Positions 17,835-29,943 of a stretch of 64,000 nt of DNA are shown piece by piece (positions within the stretch are counted from its first letter, which is position 1; each line of letters opens with the position of its first letter). The notes under the pieces were generated by a model. That model saw only the letters and a program-made list of their open reading frames with translations, did not search any database and was not told where the DNA came from. Location: the NCBI RefSeq assembly GCF_018070075.1, contig NZ_JAGPXE010000007.1, positions 1 to 64,000 on the forward strand, read 5' to 3'. Source of the stretch: Saccharopolyspora endophytica (GTDB taxonomy: Bacteria; Actinomycetota; Actinomycetes; Mycobacteriales; Pseudonocardiaceae). The translations under genes were made by a program, and so were the position numbers.

Positions 17835-18581
17835 ATGCGCATTCGTTCGGTTCTCATCGCCGCGGTCGCCGCGGTCAGCGCAGTGGGCGCGCTGAGCATG
17901 CCCGCCGTCGCCGCCGGTGACGACGTCGACCCGATGATCATCGGTGGTCACGACGCGACCGAGACCTACTCGTTCATGGTTTCGCTGCAGCAGCAGGGCA
18001 GCCACATCTGCGGCGGCGCGCTGATCAAGCCGGACTGGGTGGTGACCGCCGCGCACTGCGTTCAGAGCGGCGGTGACTTCACCGTCCGCGTGGGCAGCAA
18101 CGACAACACCACGGGTGGCGAGGAAGCCGCCGTGACCAAGACCCAGGTGCACGACAGCGCCGACCTCGCGGTGCTGCAGCTGGACAAGCAGCTGTCCGCT
18201 GCGCCGATCTCGATCGCCGCCGAGTCCGGTGAGGCCGGCACCCCGAGCCGCATCATCGGCTGGGGCCAGACCTGCCCGGAGACCGGCTGCGGCGAGGTTC
18301 CGACGAACCTGCAGGAGCTGGACACGAGCATCGTCGACGACGCCGGCTGCACCGGCATCGACGGCGCGGGCGAGATCTGCACCGACAACCCGGGCGGCAA
18401 CTCCGGTGCCTGCTACGGCGACTCGGGCGGGCCGCAGATCAAGGGCACCCAGGGCAGCTGGGAGCTGATCGGCGCCACGAGCCGCTCCGGCAACGGCGAC
18501 TCCACCTGCGCCACCGGCCCGTCGATCTACACCGACGTGACCGCCTTCGCCGACTGGATCAACCAGAACACCGGCAGCTGA
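17835..18581 (+). CDS. Secreted S1-family serine protease (1)
   Basis: 248-residue trypsin-fold protease with a signal peptide (about residues 1-27, ending VAA) and a short propeptide before the mature IIGG start at 35. The catalytic triad is visible: His74 in TAAHC, Asp110 in DSADLAVL and Ser197 in GDSGGP. Six cysteines suggest disulfides. The residue equivalent to Asp189 of trypsin is Gly, so it is unlikely to cleave after Arg/Lys. GGAGGA precedes ATG 17835. A paralogue lies at 20003, with an oxidoreductase on the other strand between them. Confidence 0.95.
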   Translation: MRIRSVLIAAVAAVSAVGALSMPAVAAGDDVDPMIIGGHDATETYSFMVSLQQQGSHICGGALIKPDWVVTAAHCVQSGGDFTVRVGSNDNTTGGEEAAVTKTQVHDSADLAVLQLDKQLSAAPISIAAESGEAGTPSRIIGWGQTCPETGCGEVPTNLQELDTSIVDDAGCTGIDGAGEICTDNPGGNSGACYGDSGGPQIKGTQGSWELIGATSRSGNGDSTCATGPSIYTDVTAFADWINQNTGS

Positions 18582-18601
18582 CCCGTTCAGCACCCCTGAC
18601 G

Positions 18602-18631
18602 CGGCACCCGGGACGTCGTTCCCGGGTGCCG
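18602..18631 (+). terminator. Terminator of protease 1
   Basis: 12-bp perfect stem (18602-18613 / 18620-18631) followed by TTT. Confidence 0.88.
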
Positions 18632-18665
18632 TTTCCACGTTCGGGAGTTCTTTCAGGACGTTTGC

Positions 18666-18840
18666 AAGCGGCGAAGCCGCGAGCCGTGAAGGCCACTCCC
18701 GCAACTCGCACCGCCGCGGGTTCTGAGATGTCGTCCGGCGAGGACGCCGCGACGCCGTGCATTGGCATACATCAGGAGTGGCGCCCGGAGTCCAGGCGGC
18801 GTCTCAGGTTCCGCCACCCGCACCGCCGAGCACAACGAGC
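18666..18840 (+). repeat. Dispersed structured repeat, copy 2
   Basis: About 175 bp, between protease 1 and the convergent flavoprotein gene. It starts with hairpin GCGGC-gaa-GCCGC and ends near GCACAACGAGC. The outer stem pairs CTGAGATGTCGTCCGG with GGCGGCGTCTCAG-type sequence; these bases differ from copy 3 but still pair. Confidence 0.82.
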
Positions 18841-18847
18841 CGAGCGC

Positions 18848-19819
18848 TCAACTGAGGTTCGAGGAATGGCCGGGGAAGAGATGGGCGTCGGGGTTGAGCT
18901 CGACGGCGATGTTGTTGACGGCCGTTGCGGCTTCGCCGAAGCCGGTGGCGATGAGCTTGACCTTCCCCGGGTAGGAAGCGACGTCACCAGCGGCGTAGAC
19001 GCGGGCGCGGCTGGTGCGCATCGTCGTGTCGACCAGGATGGAGCGCTTCTCCAGGTCCAGGCCCCAGGATTCGATCGGGCCGAGGTCGGCGGTGAAACCC
19101 AGTGCGGCGACGACCGTTTGGGCGGGCAGGACGCGTCGTTGCCCGTCGACGTCGATGGCCACCTCGATGAGTCCGCCCGAGTCGCCGCGGATTTCGGCGA
19201 CCTCGGCCGGGACGATCAGCGGGATGCCCAGCTGCTCGACCTTGGTGACCAGGCCTTCGTGCGCGCGGAAGCGGGTGCGCCGGTGCACCAGGGTCACGCT
19301 GCGGGCCACCGGTTGCAGCGCCAGCGCCCAGTCGAACGCCGAGTCGCCGCCGCCGACGACGACCACGTCGTGCCCGGCGTGCGCGGACAGCTCGGGGATG
19401 AAGTGCACGATTCCCTTGCCGACCCACTCCCCACCTGCGGGAAGCGGTCTCGGGGTGAACTCGCCGATCCCGGCGGTGACCAGCACCGCCCCGGCCCGGA
19501 CCTGCTCGCCCTCGCCGACGTCGACCAGCAGACCGCCGTCCACATCGGACAGCGAGACGGCGGGGCGCCCGAGCAGGTAGCGCGGGCCGTACTGCTCGGC
19601 CTGCTCGACCAGCGCGGCGATCAGGTCGCGCCCCCGGATCTCCGGGAACCCCGCCACGTCGAAGATCATCTTCTCCGGGTACATCGCGGTCACCTGGCCA
19701 CCCGGCTCCGGCAGCGCGTCGACCAGCGCCACCGACATCCCGCGAAACCCGGCGTAGTAAGCGGCGAACAGCCCCGTCGGACCGGCGCCCACCACCAGCA
19801 GATCGACCTCGTGCGCCAT
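18848..19819 (-). CDS. Thioredoxin-reductase-like ferredoxin/flavodoxin-NADP+ reductase
   Basis: FAD- and NAD(P)H-binding flavoprotein, 323 residues from ATG 19819. It has an N-terminal FAD fingerprint LLVVGAGPTGLFAA, a second nucleotide fold VVVVGGGDSAFDWAL around 165-180 and a C-terminal FAD motif YAAGDVASYPGK. The CxxC of true thioredoxin reductases is absent, and GGDSAFD with a Tyr-containing start fits the YumC-type ferredoxin-NADP reductase family. It could shuttle electrons between NADPH and ferredoxins. It stands alone on the minus strand between two protease genes. Confidence 0.9.
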   Translation of the reverse strand: MAHEVDLLVVGAGPTGLFAAYYAGFRGMSVALVDALPEPGGQVTAMYPEKMIFDVAGFPEIRGRDLIAALVEQAEQYGPRYLLGRPAVSLSDVDGGLLVDVGEGEQVRAGAVLVTAGIGEFTPRPLPAGGEWVGKGIVHFIPELSAHAGHDVVVVGGGDSAFDWALALQPVARSVTLVHRRTRFRAHEGLVTKVEQLGIPLIVPAEVAEIRGDSGGLIEVAIDVDGQRRVLPAQTVVAALGFTADLGPIESWGLDLEKRSILVDTTMRTSRARVYAAGDVASYPGKVKLIATGFGEAATAVNNIAVELNPDAHLFPGHSSNLS

Positions 19820-20002
19820 CTCGACATCCCGTCGCAGGACCTGTGATACGGATCTCAGGCTAGTCGGCTCCGGCCGCTGTGTCCGCCCTTCTCCGACGCT
19901 GGGCCGATCAGCGCAGTTCGCTGCGGCGTGCGGCGGTACCTGGCCCCGCACCCCACCCCTAACTTCCGGGGGAAGGGGATCACGTCGGGGAGGGGAATCT
20001 CT

Positions 20003-20776
20003 GTGAAGAAATCATCCGCGCTGCTCAGCGGCATCGCAGCGCTCGCGCTCAGCGCCGGCTTCGCGCCGGCGGCGCAGGCCATCGACAACCCGGGTGCGCT
20101 GATCGTCGGCGGCCACGACGCCACCGAGTCCTACGAATGGATGGCCTCGCTGCAACGATCGGGGTCGCACAGCTGCGGCGCCTCGCTGATCGACGAGCAG
20201 TGGGTGCTCACCGCGGCGCACTGCGTCGTCGACGCGGCTCCGGCCGACCTCGGCCTGCGCATCGGCAGCCCGACCTGGAGCGGCGGCGGCACCGAAGCCG
20301 GCGTGTCCGAGGTCGTCGTGCACCCGGACTACGAGACCAACACCCCCAATGGCGACATCGCGCTGCTCAAGCTCGACCAGGCGGTGTCCGAGACGCCGAT
20401 CGACATCGCCGACGCCTCCGGCGCCGACGGCACCCCGTCGCGGATCATCGGCTGGGGCGTGACCTGCCCGGTGCGCGGCTGCGGCGAACCGCCGGAGCAG
20501 CTGCAGGAGCTGGAGACCCAGGTCGCCCCTGACGCGGGGTGCACGCTGAGCTCCATCGACGGGCCCACCGAGATCTGCACCTCCAGCAAGGAGCTGCTGG
20601 CCAACGCCTGCTTCGGCGACTCCGGTGGCCCCCAGTTGGAGGGCACCCCGGGCGACTGGAAGCTCACCGGCGTGACCAGCCGCCTCGGCAGCCCGGTCCC
20701 GGTCTGCGGCACGGCTCCTTCGGTCTACACCGACGCCACCGCCTACAAGGACTGGATCTCCTCCACCATCGGCTGA
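20003..20776 (+). CDS. Secreted S1-family serine protease (2)
   Basis: 257-residue paralogue of the protease at 17835. Signal peptide ends AQA at about 26, mature start IVGG at 34-37, triad His73, Asp118 (NGDIALLKL) and Ser207 (GDSGGP). The Asp189-equivalent is Asn, again not trypsin-like. GTG 20003 is chosen because a strong GGGGAGGGG lies upstream and the product begins with a clean signal peptide; ATG 19928 would add 25 residues without reason. A terminator follows directly. Confidence 0.94.
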   Translation: MKKSSALLSGIAALALSAGFAPAAQAIDNPGALIVGGHDATESYEWMASLQRSGSHSCGASLIDEQWVLTAAHCVVDAAPADLGLRIGSPTWSGGGTEAGVSEVVVHPDYETNTPNGDIALLKLDQAVSETPIDIADASGADGTPSRIIGWGVTCPVRGCGEPPEQLQELETQVAPDAGCTLSSIDGPTEICTSSKELLANACFGDSGGPQLEGTPGDWKLTGVTSRLGSPVPVCGTAPSVYTDATAYKDWISSTIG

Positions 20777-20786
20777 TCCTTCGACG

Positions 20787-20817
20787 AAGCCCGCTCCCGC
20801 TCTCCGGGAGCGGGCTT
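20787..20817 (+). terminator. Terminator of protease 2
   Basis: 12-bp perfect stem (20787-20798 / 20806-20817) followed by TTTG. Confidence 0.88.
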
Positions 20818-20929
20818 TGTCAGATCAGCCACCTAGATCGTTCCAGATCGGGCCATTTCCAGGGGGAACGCCCGGCCGGTGGGGCGTGCCACGCTGACCT
20901 GGCCGGTTGATCGGCGGGACACTTCGAAC

Positions 20930-22324
<1,395 letters not shown>

Positions 22325-22366
22325 CCGAACTCCGCGAATTGTCGGAGGTCTGCGCACCATGGAGCC

Positions 22367-23881
22367 ATGGTGCTGCTCTCGGACGTCGTCGCGGCCTCCG
22401 CCGAGGTCGCGGCGACGTCCTCCCGCAAGGCGAAGACGTCGGCGATCGCCGAGCTGCTGCGGCGGTTGGAGCCCGCGGAGGTCGCCGCGGCCACGGCGCT
22501 GCTGGCGGGCGAACTCCCCGGTGGACGGGCCGGGGTCGGCTGGTCGACGCTGTCCGCGTTGCGGGTCGTGCCCGCGACCGAACCCCGGCTGACCATCGGC
22601 GAGGTCGAAGCGGCGGTCGGCGAGGTGCGCACGATCAGCGGATCGGGGTCCGGGCAGCGGCGGGCCGACGCGCTGAGCGCGCTGCTCGGGCGGGCCACCG
22701 AGGCCGAGCAGTCGTTCCTGCTGCGCCTGCTGGGCGGCGAGCTCCGGCAGGGCGCGCTGGAAGGCGTGATGGTCGAGGCCATCGCCGCGGCGGCCGAGGT
22801 GCGCACCGAGGCCGTGCGGCGCGCGTTCATGCTCTCCGGCAGGCTCCCCGCGACCGCCGAGGCGGCGCTGAGCGGCGGCGAGCCCGCGCTCGCCGAGTTC
22901 CACCTGGAGCTGGGCCGCCCGATCCGCCCGATGCTGGCCTCACCAGCGGAAACCCTCGACGCGGCGCTGGCCGAGCTCGGCGGGTGCAGCGTCGAGCACA
23001 AGCTCGACGGCGCGCGCATCCAGGTGCACCGCGACGGCGACGAGGTGCACGTCTACACCCGCACGCTGCGCGAGATCACCCGCAACGTCGCCGAGCTGGT
23101 GGAGCTGGTGCGGGGCCTGGACTGCCGCTCGGTGGTCCTCGACGGCGAGACGCTGGCCCTCGACGACGCCGGACGTCCCCGCCCGTTCCAGGAGACGATG
23201 GCCCGCTTCGGCGCCCAGGAGCAGCGGGACGAGCTGCTGCACCCGTACTTCTTCGACTGCCTGCACCTGGACGGGACCGACCTGCTCGACCGGCCGCTGG
23301 CCGACCGGCTGAAGGCGTTGGAGAAGGTCGCGGGCGACCACCGGATCCCGGGCGTCCTGTCCCCCACCCCCGAGGACGCCGCCGCGCTGTTCGACGACGC
23401 GCTGGCGCACGGCCACGAGGGCGTGGTGGTCAAGGACCTCGACTCGCCGTACGCGGCGGGCCGGCGCGGCAAGGCGTGGCGCAAGGTCAAGCCCGAGCAC
23501 ACCCTCGACCTGGTCGTGCTGGCCGCCGAGTGGGGCCACGGCCGCCGCCGCGGCTACCTGTCCAACCTGCACCTCGGCGCCCGCGACCCCGACGGCGGCC
23601 CGCCGATCATGGTCGGCAAGACCTTCAAGGGCCTCACCGACGAGCTGCTGACCTGGCAGACCGCCGAGTTCCAGCGCCGGGCCACCGGCGGCGACGACTG
23701 GGTGGTGCGCGTCGTCCCGGAGCTGGTGGTGGAGATCGAGCTCGACGGGGTGCAGACCAGCAGCCGGTATCCCGGTGGAGTCGCGCTGCGCTTCGCCCGC
23801 GTGCTGCGCTACCGGCCGGACAAGGACGCCGCCGAGGCGGACACCATCGAGGCGGTTCGCGGGATGCTCCGCGGCGGGTGA
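22367..23881 (+). CDS. ATP-dependent DNA ligase (mycobacterial LigB type)
   Basis: 504 residues. An N-terminal helical DNA-binding domain (1-180) is followed by the adenylation domain with motif I EHKLDGARIQ (nucleophile Lys212), DGETLA (motif III), EGVVVKDLDSPY (motif IV) and KVKPEHTLDLVV (motif V), then a C-terminal OB domain. The layout matches non-essential mycobacterial LigB rather than the Ku-dependent LigD. It probably serves DNA repair. 42 bp after fumC, and 12 bp before the next gene. Confidence 0.95.
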   Translation: MVLLSDVVAASAEVAATSSRKAKTSAIAELLRRLEPAEVAAATALLAGELPGGRAGVGWSTLSALRVVPATEPRLTIGEVEAAVGEVRTISGSGSGQRRADALSALLGRATEAEQSFLLRLLGGELRQGALEGVMVEAIAAAAEVRTEAVRRAFMLSGRLPATAEAALSGGEPALAEFHLELGRPIRPMLASPAETLDAALAELGGCSVEHKLDGARIQVHRDGDEVHVYTRTLREITRNVAELVELVRGLDCRSVVLDGETLALDDAGRPRPFQETMARFGAQEQRDELLHPYFFDCLHLDGTDLLDRPLADRLKALEKVAGDHRIPGVLSPTPEDAAALFDDALAHGHEGVVVKDLDSPYAAGRRGKAWRKVKPEHTLDLVVLAAEWGHGRRRGYLSNLHLGARDPDGGPPIMVGKTFKGLTDELLTWQTAEFQRRATGGDDWVVRVVPELVVEIELDGVQTSSRYPGGVALRFARVLRYRPDKDAAEADTIEAVRGMLRGG

Positions 23882-23893
23882 GATCCTGGTGGC

Positions 23894-24313
23894 ATGAGCA
23901 GCGAGGACTTCGACGCCGTCGGTTCGATCGACATCGGCCCTGGAACCATCGACCCGCGCGATTTCCAGCAGCGCGCGTCATCGGTCGAGCTCGACCACTA
24001 CGTCGCCGTGCTCCTGCTGGAGGCCACCAGCGAGGCGACCGACCACAAGCCCCTCTACGAGGAGTCGTTCGTCCTGCTCACCGCCGAGTCCGAGGACGAG
24101 GCCGCCGAGAAGGCCAAGGAGTGCGGCAAGCAGCAGGAGACCAGCTACCAGAACGAGAACCACGAAACGGTCACCTGGAAGCTCAAGCAGATCGTCGAGG
24201 TCAAGCCCCTAGAGGACGCCACCTTCGACGACGGCTCCGAGCTCTACAGCCGCTTCTTCCGCAACTACGACGCCTACCGGTCCGTCGAACCCCTCACCGA
24301 AGAGGACGCCTGA
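23894..24313 (+). CDS. DUF4288 domain protein
   Basis: 139 residues. The region from about residue 33 (LDHYVAVLLLEA) through LYEESFVLLTAESEDEAAEKA matches DUF4288, a small alpha/beta domain of unknown function. The N-terminal ~30 residues are acidic and linker-like. There is no signal or membrane segment. It starts 12 bp after the ligase gene, so it is probably co-transcribed. Confidence 0.82.
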   Translation: MSSEDFDAVGSIDIGPGTIDPRDFQQRASSVELDHYVAVLLLEATSEATDHKPLYEESFVLLTAESEDEAAEKAKECGKQQETSYQNENHETVTWKLKQIVEVKPLEDATFDDGSELYSRFFRNYDAYRSVEPLTEEDA

Positions 24314-24360
24314 GGAACGCCGCACCGCCCGGCGGCTGCTCGGAGCACGTATCGTGGTGA

Positions 24361-25803
<1,443 letters not shown>

Positions 25804-25845
25804 CGAACTCGCGCGCCCCGGAGCGGGGGATTCGAATCCGGACGA

Positions 25846-25876
25846 GGGAGGGCACCTCCGGCGGAGGCGCCCTCCC
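25846..25876. terminator. Bidirectional terminator between guaB1 and phoH
   Basis: An 8-bp outer stem (25846-25853 / 25869-25876) continues into an inner CCTCC/GGAGG stem. It lies between convergent genes and has no T-run. Confidence 0.75.
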
Positions 25877-25886
25877 CACGACCGCG

Positions 25887-27263
25887 TCAGGGCGTGTGGT
25901 CCCCTTCCAGCAGCTCGGTGACCAGGGCCGCGATCGGGCTCCGCTCCGATCGGGTCAGGGTCACGTGGGCGAACAGCGGGTGGCCCTTGAGCTTCTCGAT
26001 GACCGCCGCGATGCCGTCGTGGCGGCCCACCCGCAGGTTGTCCCGCTGCGCGACGTCGTGGGTGAGCACCACCCGCGAGTTCGCGCCGAGCCGCGACAGG
26101 ACCGTCAGCAGCACGTTGCGCTCCAACGACTGGGCCTCGTCGACGATGACGAAGGCGTCGTGCAGCGAACGGCCGCGGATGTGGGTCAGCGGCAGCACTT
26201 CGAGCATGCCGCGGTCCATGATCTCTTCCAGCACGTTCTCGCTGGCGTGAGCGCCGAGCGTGTCGAAGACGGCCTGCGCCCAGGGCGCCATCTTCTCGCC
26301 CTCGGAGCCCGGCAGGTAACCGAGCTCCTGCCCACCGACGGCGTAGACCGGCCGGAACACCACGACCTTGCGGTGCTGCTGACGTTCCAGAACCGATTCC
26401 AGGCCCGCGCACAGCGCCAGCGCCGACTTGCCGGTACCGGCCCGGCCGCCGAGCGAGATGATCCCGACCTCGGGATCCATCAGCAGCTCCAGCGCGATCC
26501 GCTGCTCCGCCGAACGACCGTGCAGCCCGAAGACCTCCCGGTCGCCGCGCACCAGCCGGACCTGCTTGTCCGCGGTGATCCGGCCCAGCGCGCTCTGCTG
26601 CCCGGCGAGCATCCGCACACCGGTGTTCGGCGGCAGGTCCCGCGCCTCCTCCAGGTCGGCGACACCGTCCTTGAACAGCGAGTCCACCGAGTCCGAACCG
26701 ACGTCGATGTCCGCCATGCCGCTCCAGCCCGACGACACCACGTCCTGAGCGCGGTACTCCTCGGCGGCCAGGTTCACCGACGCGGCCTTGACCCGCAGTG
26801 GCATGTCCTTGGTGACCAGCACGACCTCACGGCCTTCGGCGGCGAGGTTGAGCGAGCAGGCCAGGATGCGGGAGTCGTTGGAGTCCGTGCGGAATCCCGG
26901 CGGGAGCACCGACGGGTCGGAGTGGTTCAACTCCACGTGGACGTTGCCGCCCTCAGGGTTGACCAGCACCGGGTGGTCCAGTCTGCCGTGCTTGATCCGG
27001 AGATCGTCGAGCACGCGCAGCGCCTCGCGGGCGAACCAGCCGAGTTCGGGGTGGTGGCGCTTCCCCTCCAGCTCGGAGATGACCACCACCGGGAGCACCA
27101 CGTCGTGCTCGGCGAACCGGGCCATCGCCCACGGGTCGGACAGCAGGACCGAAGTGTCCAGGACGTAGGTGCGGACCTCGGAGTCACCGCCAGGTGCGGT
27201 GGGCGCGGGCGCGTCGCTGCGGACGGCTTCGTGCGCCTGAGGCTGGGAACGTCGTGCGGTCAC
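25887..27263 (-). CDS. PIN-PhoH fusion ATPase (PhoH2-like)
   Basis: 458 residues from GTG 27263, preceded by GGGAGT. The N-terminal PIN ribonuclease domain (about 30-165) starts with YVLDTSVLL, and Asp36 and the conserved Glu in ISELEGK would form the metal site. A C-terminal PhoH P-loop domain carries Walker [10 protein letters not shown] (272-280) and Walker [11 protein letters not shown]. PhoH2 proteins of this architecture are described as RNA helicase/ribonucleases in mycobacteria. No antitoxin-like gene precedes it, though the upstream 450 bp was not resolved. Confidence 0.95.
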   Translation of the reverse strand: MTARRSQPQAHEAVRSDAPAPTAPGGDSEVRTYVLDTSVLLSDPWAMARFAEHDVVLPVVVISELEGKRHHPELGWFAREALRVLDDLRIKHGRLDHPVLVNPEGGNVHVELNHSDPSVLPPGFRTDSNDSRILACSLNLAAEGREVVLVTKDMPLRVKAASVNLAAEEYRAQDVVSSGWSGMADIDVGSDSVDSLFKDGVADLEEARDLPPNTGVRMLAGQQSALGRITADKQVRLVRGDREVFGLHGRSAEQRIALELLMDPEVGIISLGGRAGTGKSALALCAGLESVLERQQHRKVVVFRPVYAVGGQELGYLPGSEGEKMAPWAQAVFDTLGAHASENVLEEIMDRGMLEVLPLTHIRGRSLHDAFVIVDEAQSLERNVLLTVLSRLGANSRVVLTHDVAQRDNLRVGRHDGIAAVIEKLKGHPLFAHVTLTRSERSPIAALVTELLEGDHTP

Positions 27264-27715
27264 GGCTACTCCCTCGCGGACGTGCCGAACACGCCCGCTC
27301 GTCGGTGGGCCGGGCCTAGCCCCGCCGTGCTCCGACTGGACCGTCCGGTCCACCGACGCCACGCGAGGGCCGGGTACCGACCCCCTCCGCGACCAAGGTG
27401 GACGTGTGAACGTCCGCTCCAGCCAACAGCCACGATCAGGGCCTCCCGGACGGGCCGCGTTCGGACGTGCAAAAGAAGAACGGCCCGTCACCAGCGAACG
27501 CTACCTTCGAGATCGCTCTTCGGCAGACAGCCACTTAGGTGATTCGAACCATTCCCGCGCTCACCGCGCGCTACTGGCCTGTTTTCGCAGGTCACAAGGT
27601 AAATAGAAGGTTTCCAGACGATTCGTCAGCAGGTCAGGACGCGTCCCCGGAGCACGACGAGAACGAACTCAATTCAACACTCCCGGTGAGCCCTGCTGCT
27701 CTTTTCGGGTGAAAT
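27264..27715. other. 452-bp intergenic region, no gene seen
   Basis: It lies between the phoH start and the DUF885 gene end, both on the minus strand, so it must contain the phoH promoter. A small hairpin GGACGT-gtga-ACGTCC lies near 27401-27416. I see no conserved ORF with a ribosome-binding site, no repeat copy and no clear promoter hexamers. Confidence 0.55.
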
Positions 27716-28930
27716 TCAGGGACGCGAGCGTGCCGTGATCTCAGCGCGGAGGACCTCTGGTACAAGCGCCTCGTCAAGCAATCGGCGGTAACGATCGGCG
27801 CTCGATGTGCGGTCCGGGTCGTCCGACAGCCACCGCCGCAGCAGGCGAACCCCCTCGACGTAGGTCGTGGTGTAGGCCCGCCACAGCGGGTCGCGCATGA
27901 AGCCCACCAGGTGCCGCGCGCGGCCTTCCGGCATCAGCAGCCAGCGGCGCAGGTGATCGATGGCGTCCTGCTCCGACCTCCCCCGCGAGTGCAGCATCAG
28001 CATCGCGTCCTGGCGCACCGGCAGCAGCCGCACCAGGACCGCCTCCAGCCGCTCGGCGAGCTCGCCGTCCACCGCGATGCCCAGGTCGGCGAAGATCTCC
28101 GCCGCCCACGAGCCCCAGCCCTCCCCCACCGCCGCGTGCAGGCCCAGGTCGGCGAGACCTTCGGCGAGCACGCACTGCGGGGTGTTGACCAGGAAGATCG
28201 CCTGCTCCGGCTGGGTGCGCGCGATCCCGGCGGCCTTGCGGCAGTGCTCGGTGTGGTGGCCCGGGTAGGACTCGTGGGCGATCAGCTGCGGCAGGGTCGA
28301 CGCGCGGTGACCGATGTCGGCGTTGACCGACACGCGCGACCGGAATCCGCCCAGGTACTCGTTGAACCCGCTCCACGGCCGATCGGTGACGATCCGGTAC
28401 CGCACCCGCTCCTGCACCGGCAGGCCGAAGCGAGCGCGCACCCGCGATCGCAGCGCACCGGACACCGCGTCCAGGCAGACCTCCAGGCGCTCGGGCGGCA
28501 GCCGGTCGCGGCGCCGGACGGCGGCGAGCCGGTCGGCCGGCGACCCCGTCCCCGGCAGCAGCGCGTCGAGTTCGCGGTGGGCCTCCCGGTACTCGTCGGG
28601 ATCACCGAGCACCGGGCCGACCTGGAAGCACGCCCGCACTTCCGCGGTGAACGACATCTCCCGACCGGCGATCCGGAGGCCGATCGCCTCCAGCGCGGTG
28701 AGCTGAGCGTCGAGGAACCGCCGCCGAGGTTCGGCCAGCCCGCAACCGCCCAGCTCCTCGCGCAGCTCGCGGGCCCGGGCGACGAGCCGCAGCGGGTCGG
28801 GACGCGGCTCGTGGCGCACCCGGAGCCGCAGCCCCGGGTCTCCCGCGTAGGAGTCGACCAGGCCGGGGTGGAGCCGGTCGAACCGCAGCCCGAGCCGGAC
28901 GTAGTCGGACACCAACCGCGCTGAGTCCAC
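27716..28930 (-). CDS. DUF885 family putative metallohydrolase
   Basis: About 404 residues from GTG 28930; ATG 28978 would add 16 residues. The C-terminal half has HESYPGHHTEHCRK, the HExxH-like hallmark of DUF885 (family members show HEGYPGHH), with a downstream Glu-rich helix that could supply the third ligand. There is no signal peptide. DUF885 proteins resemble zinc peptidases but the reaction is not established. It is divergent from the chaplin-like genes. Confidence 0.82.
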   Translation of the reverse strand: MDSARLVSDYVRLGLRFDRLHPGLVDSYAGDPGLRLRVRHEPRPDPLRLVARARELREELGGCGLAEPRRRFLDAQLTALEAIGLRIAGREMSFTAEVRACFQVGPVLGDPDEYREAHRELDALLPGTGSPADRLAAVRRRDRLPPERLEVCLDAVSGALRSRVRARFGLPVQERVRYRIVTDRPWSGFNEYLGGFRSRVSVNADIGHRASTLPQLIAHESYPGHHTEHCRKAAGIARTQPEQAIFLVNTPQCVLAEGLADLGLHAAVGEGWGSWAAEIFADLGIAVDGELAERLEAVLVRLLPVRQDAMLMLHSRGRSEQDAIDHLRRWLLMPEGRARHLVGFMRDPLWRAYTTTYVEGVRLLRRWLSDDPDRTSSADRYRRLLDEALVPEVLRAEITARSRP

Positions 28931-29185
28931 CCCTGGACGGTACGCGTCCGGACGCGAGCCCGATTTCACCGAATTCATCGGCCCTGAAAAGTGCTGGGGC
29001 TTTTCGGCGAATACTCGCGAGTACATGAGTGCTGGCGGCGATAGTACACACAATAGTGGTATTCGAGTGTCGCGTTCCACAACCCCTGGTTACGTTTCAA
29101 GCCAGGTGCTTCACTCGCTCCGGAATTCACTCTTTCCGGGCAGAAGCACGCACTTGCTCAACTCATCTCATCAAGGAGCAAAGCT

Positions 29186-29431
29186 GTGCTGAAGAAAGCA
29201 GTGATTGTCGCCGGTGCCGTCGCCGGCCTGCTGGCCCTGGCCCCCGTCGCCAACGCCGACAGCTCGGACAACGACGGCATCAACGTCCTGAACGACAACA
29301 ACGTCAGCGTTCTGCCGGTGCAGCTGTGCGGCAACAACGTTGCCGTCCTGGGCCTCACCGCACCGATCGCCTCGCCGAACCACACCCAGTGCGTCAACGC
29401 ACCGATCGTGGATCACCCGAGCGCGGGCTGA
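29186..29431 (+). CDS. Chaplin-like small secreted protein (1)
   Basis: 81 residues: a signal peptide (1-24, ending NADS) and a short mature part in which NNVSVLPVQLCGNNVAVLG and a second Cys ~20 residues later resemble the chaplin domain (hydrophobic beta segments with two cysteines). Chaplins are amyloid-forming surface proteins of aerial hyphae. The match is partial, so chaplin-like is the most I claim. GTG 29186 has AAGGAG upstream. A near-identical paralogue follows at 29682, each with its own terminator. Confidence 0.82.
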   Translation: MLKKAVIVAGAVAGLLALAPVANADSSDNDGINVLNDNNVSVLPVQLCGNNVAVLGLTAPIASPNHTQCVNAPIVDHPSAG

Positions 29432-29450
29432 CGCCTTCGCCGACGAGGGA

Positions 29451-29481
29451 GGAGCGCCGGAACGAACCGGCGCTCCTTTTT
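29451..29481 (+). terminator. Terminator of chaplin-like gene 1
   Basis: Classical intrinsic terminator: 10-bp perfect GC stem (29451-29460 / 29467-29476) and a T5 run. Confidence 0.95.
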
Positions 29482-29589
29482 CGTCCGCGCGCGCATTCCG
29501 CGTCTACCAGCGATTCATGGATCCGAATTCACACAATGGTGTTACGGATTTTGGGCAACGGGCATGTTCGCTGTAGTTTGCGACCGGAA

Positions 29590-29640
29590 CACACCACACT
29601 CGGTCTCCCAACCGGGATTTGGACCGAGTCCGTTGGTGTG
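29590..29640 (+). promoter_or_regulatory. Leader hairpin before chaplin-like gene 2
   Basis: Two stacked stems: CACACCA (29590-29596) with TGGTGTG (29634-29640), and ACTCGGTC (29598-29605) with GACCGAGT (29622-29629), joined by an asymmetric bulge. It lies 25-75 bp ahead of the ribosome-binding site and is absent from the first gene's leader. It could stabilise the mRNA or bind a regulator. Confidence 0.6.
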
Positions 29641-29681
29641 AACTCCGAATCCCGCGGAATTCCTAAAGGAGAGTGACCCAA

Positions 29682-29927
29682 GTGCTGAAGAAGGCAGCGA
29701 TTGTCGCCGGTGCCGCCGCCGGTCTGCTGGCCCTGGCGCCCGTCGCCAACGCCGACAGCTCGGACAACGACGGCGTGAACGTCCTCAACGACAACAACCT
29801 CAGCGTCCTGCCGGTGCAGGCCTGCGGCAACAACGTTGCGGTGCTGGGCGCGGTCGTTCCGATCCTGTCCCCGCAGACTGCGGAATGCGTCAACGCCCCG
29901 GTTCTGGACCACCCGTCCGCCGGCTGA
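29682..29927 (+). CDS. Chaplin-like small secreted protein (2)
   Basis: 81 residues from GTG 29682, with AAAGGAGAG nine bases upstream (GTG 29673 in frame is too close to it). The signal peptide and mature chain match the first copy at most positions; the mature part reads NNLSVLPVQACGNNVAVLG, keeps both cysteines, and ends identically in DHPSAG. This is a recent tandem duplication whose leaders have diverged, so the two may be expressed at different times or levels. Confidence 0.82.
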   Translation: MLKKAAIVAGAAAGLLALAPVANADSSDNDGVNVLNDNNLSVLPVQACGNNVAVLGAVVPILSPQTAECVNAPVLDHPSAG

Positions 29928-29943
29928 ACGAGCTGACCGCATT

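Noticed and set aside
18653..18835. Small minus-strand ORF in repeat copy 2 with counterparts in copies 1 and 3 (MYAN.RRRGVLA-like peptide)
   Set aside because: It exists because the repeat is conserved as DNA. It shows no proper start or ribosome-binding site, and the reading-frame ends differ between copies.
25826..25845. T-arm-like word GGATTCGAATCCGG after guaB1, suggesting a tRNA remnant or attachment site
   Set aside because: No acceptor, anticodon or D arm can be formed around it, and no integrase or element boundary is nearby.
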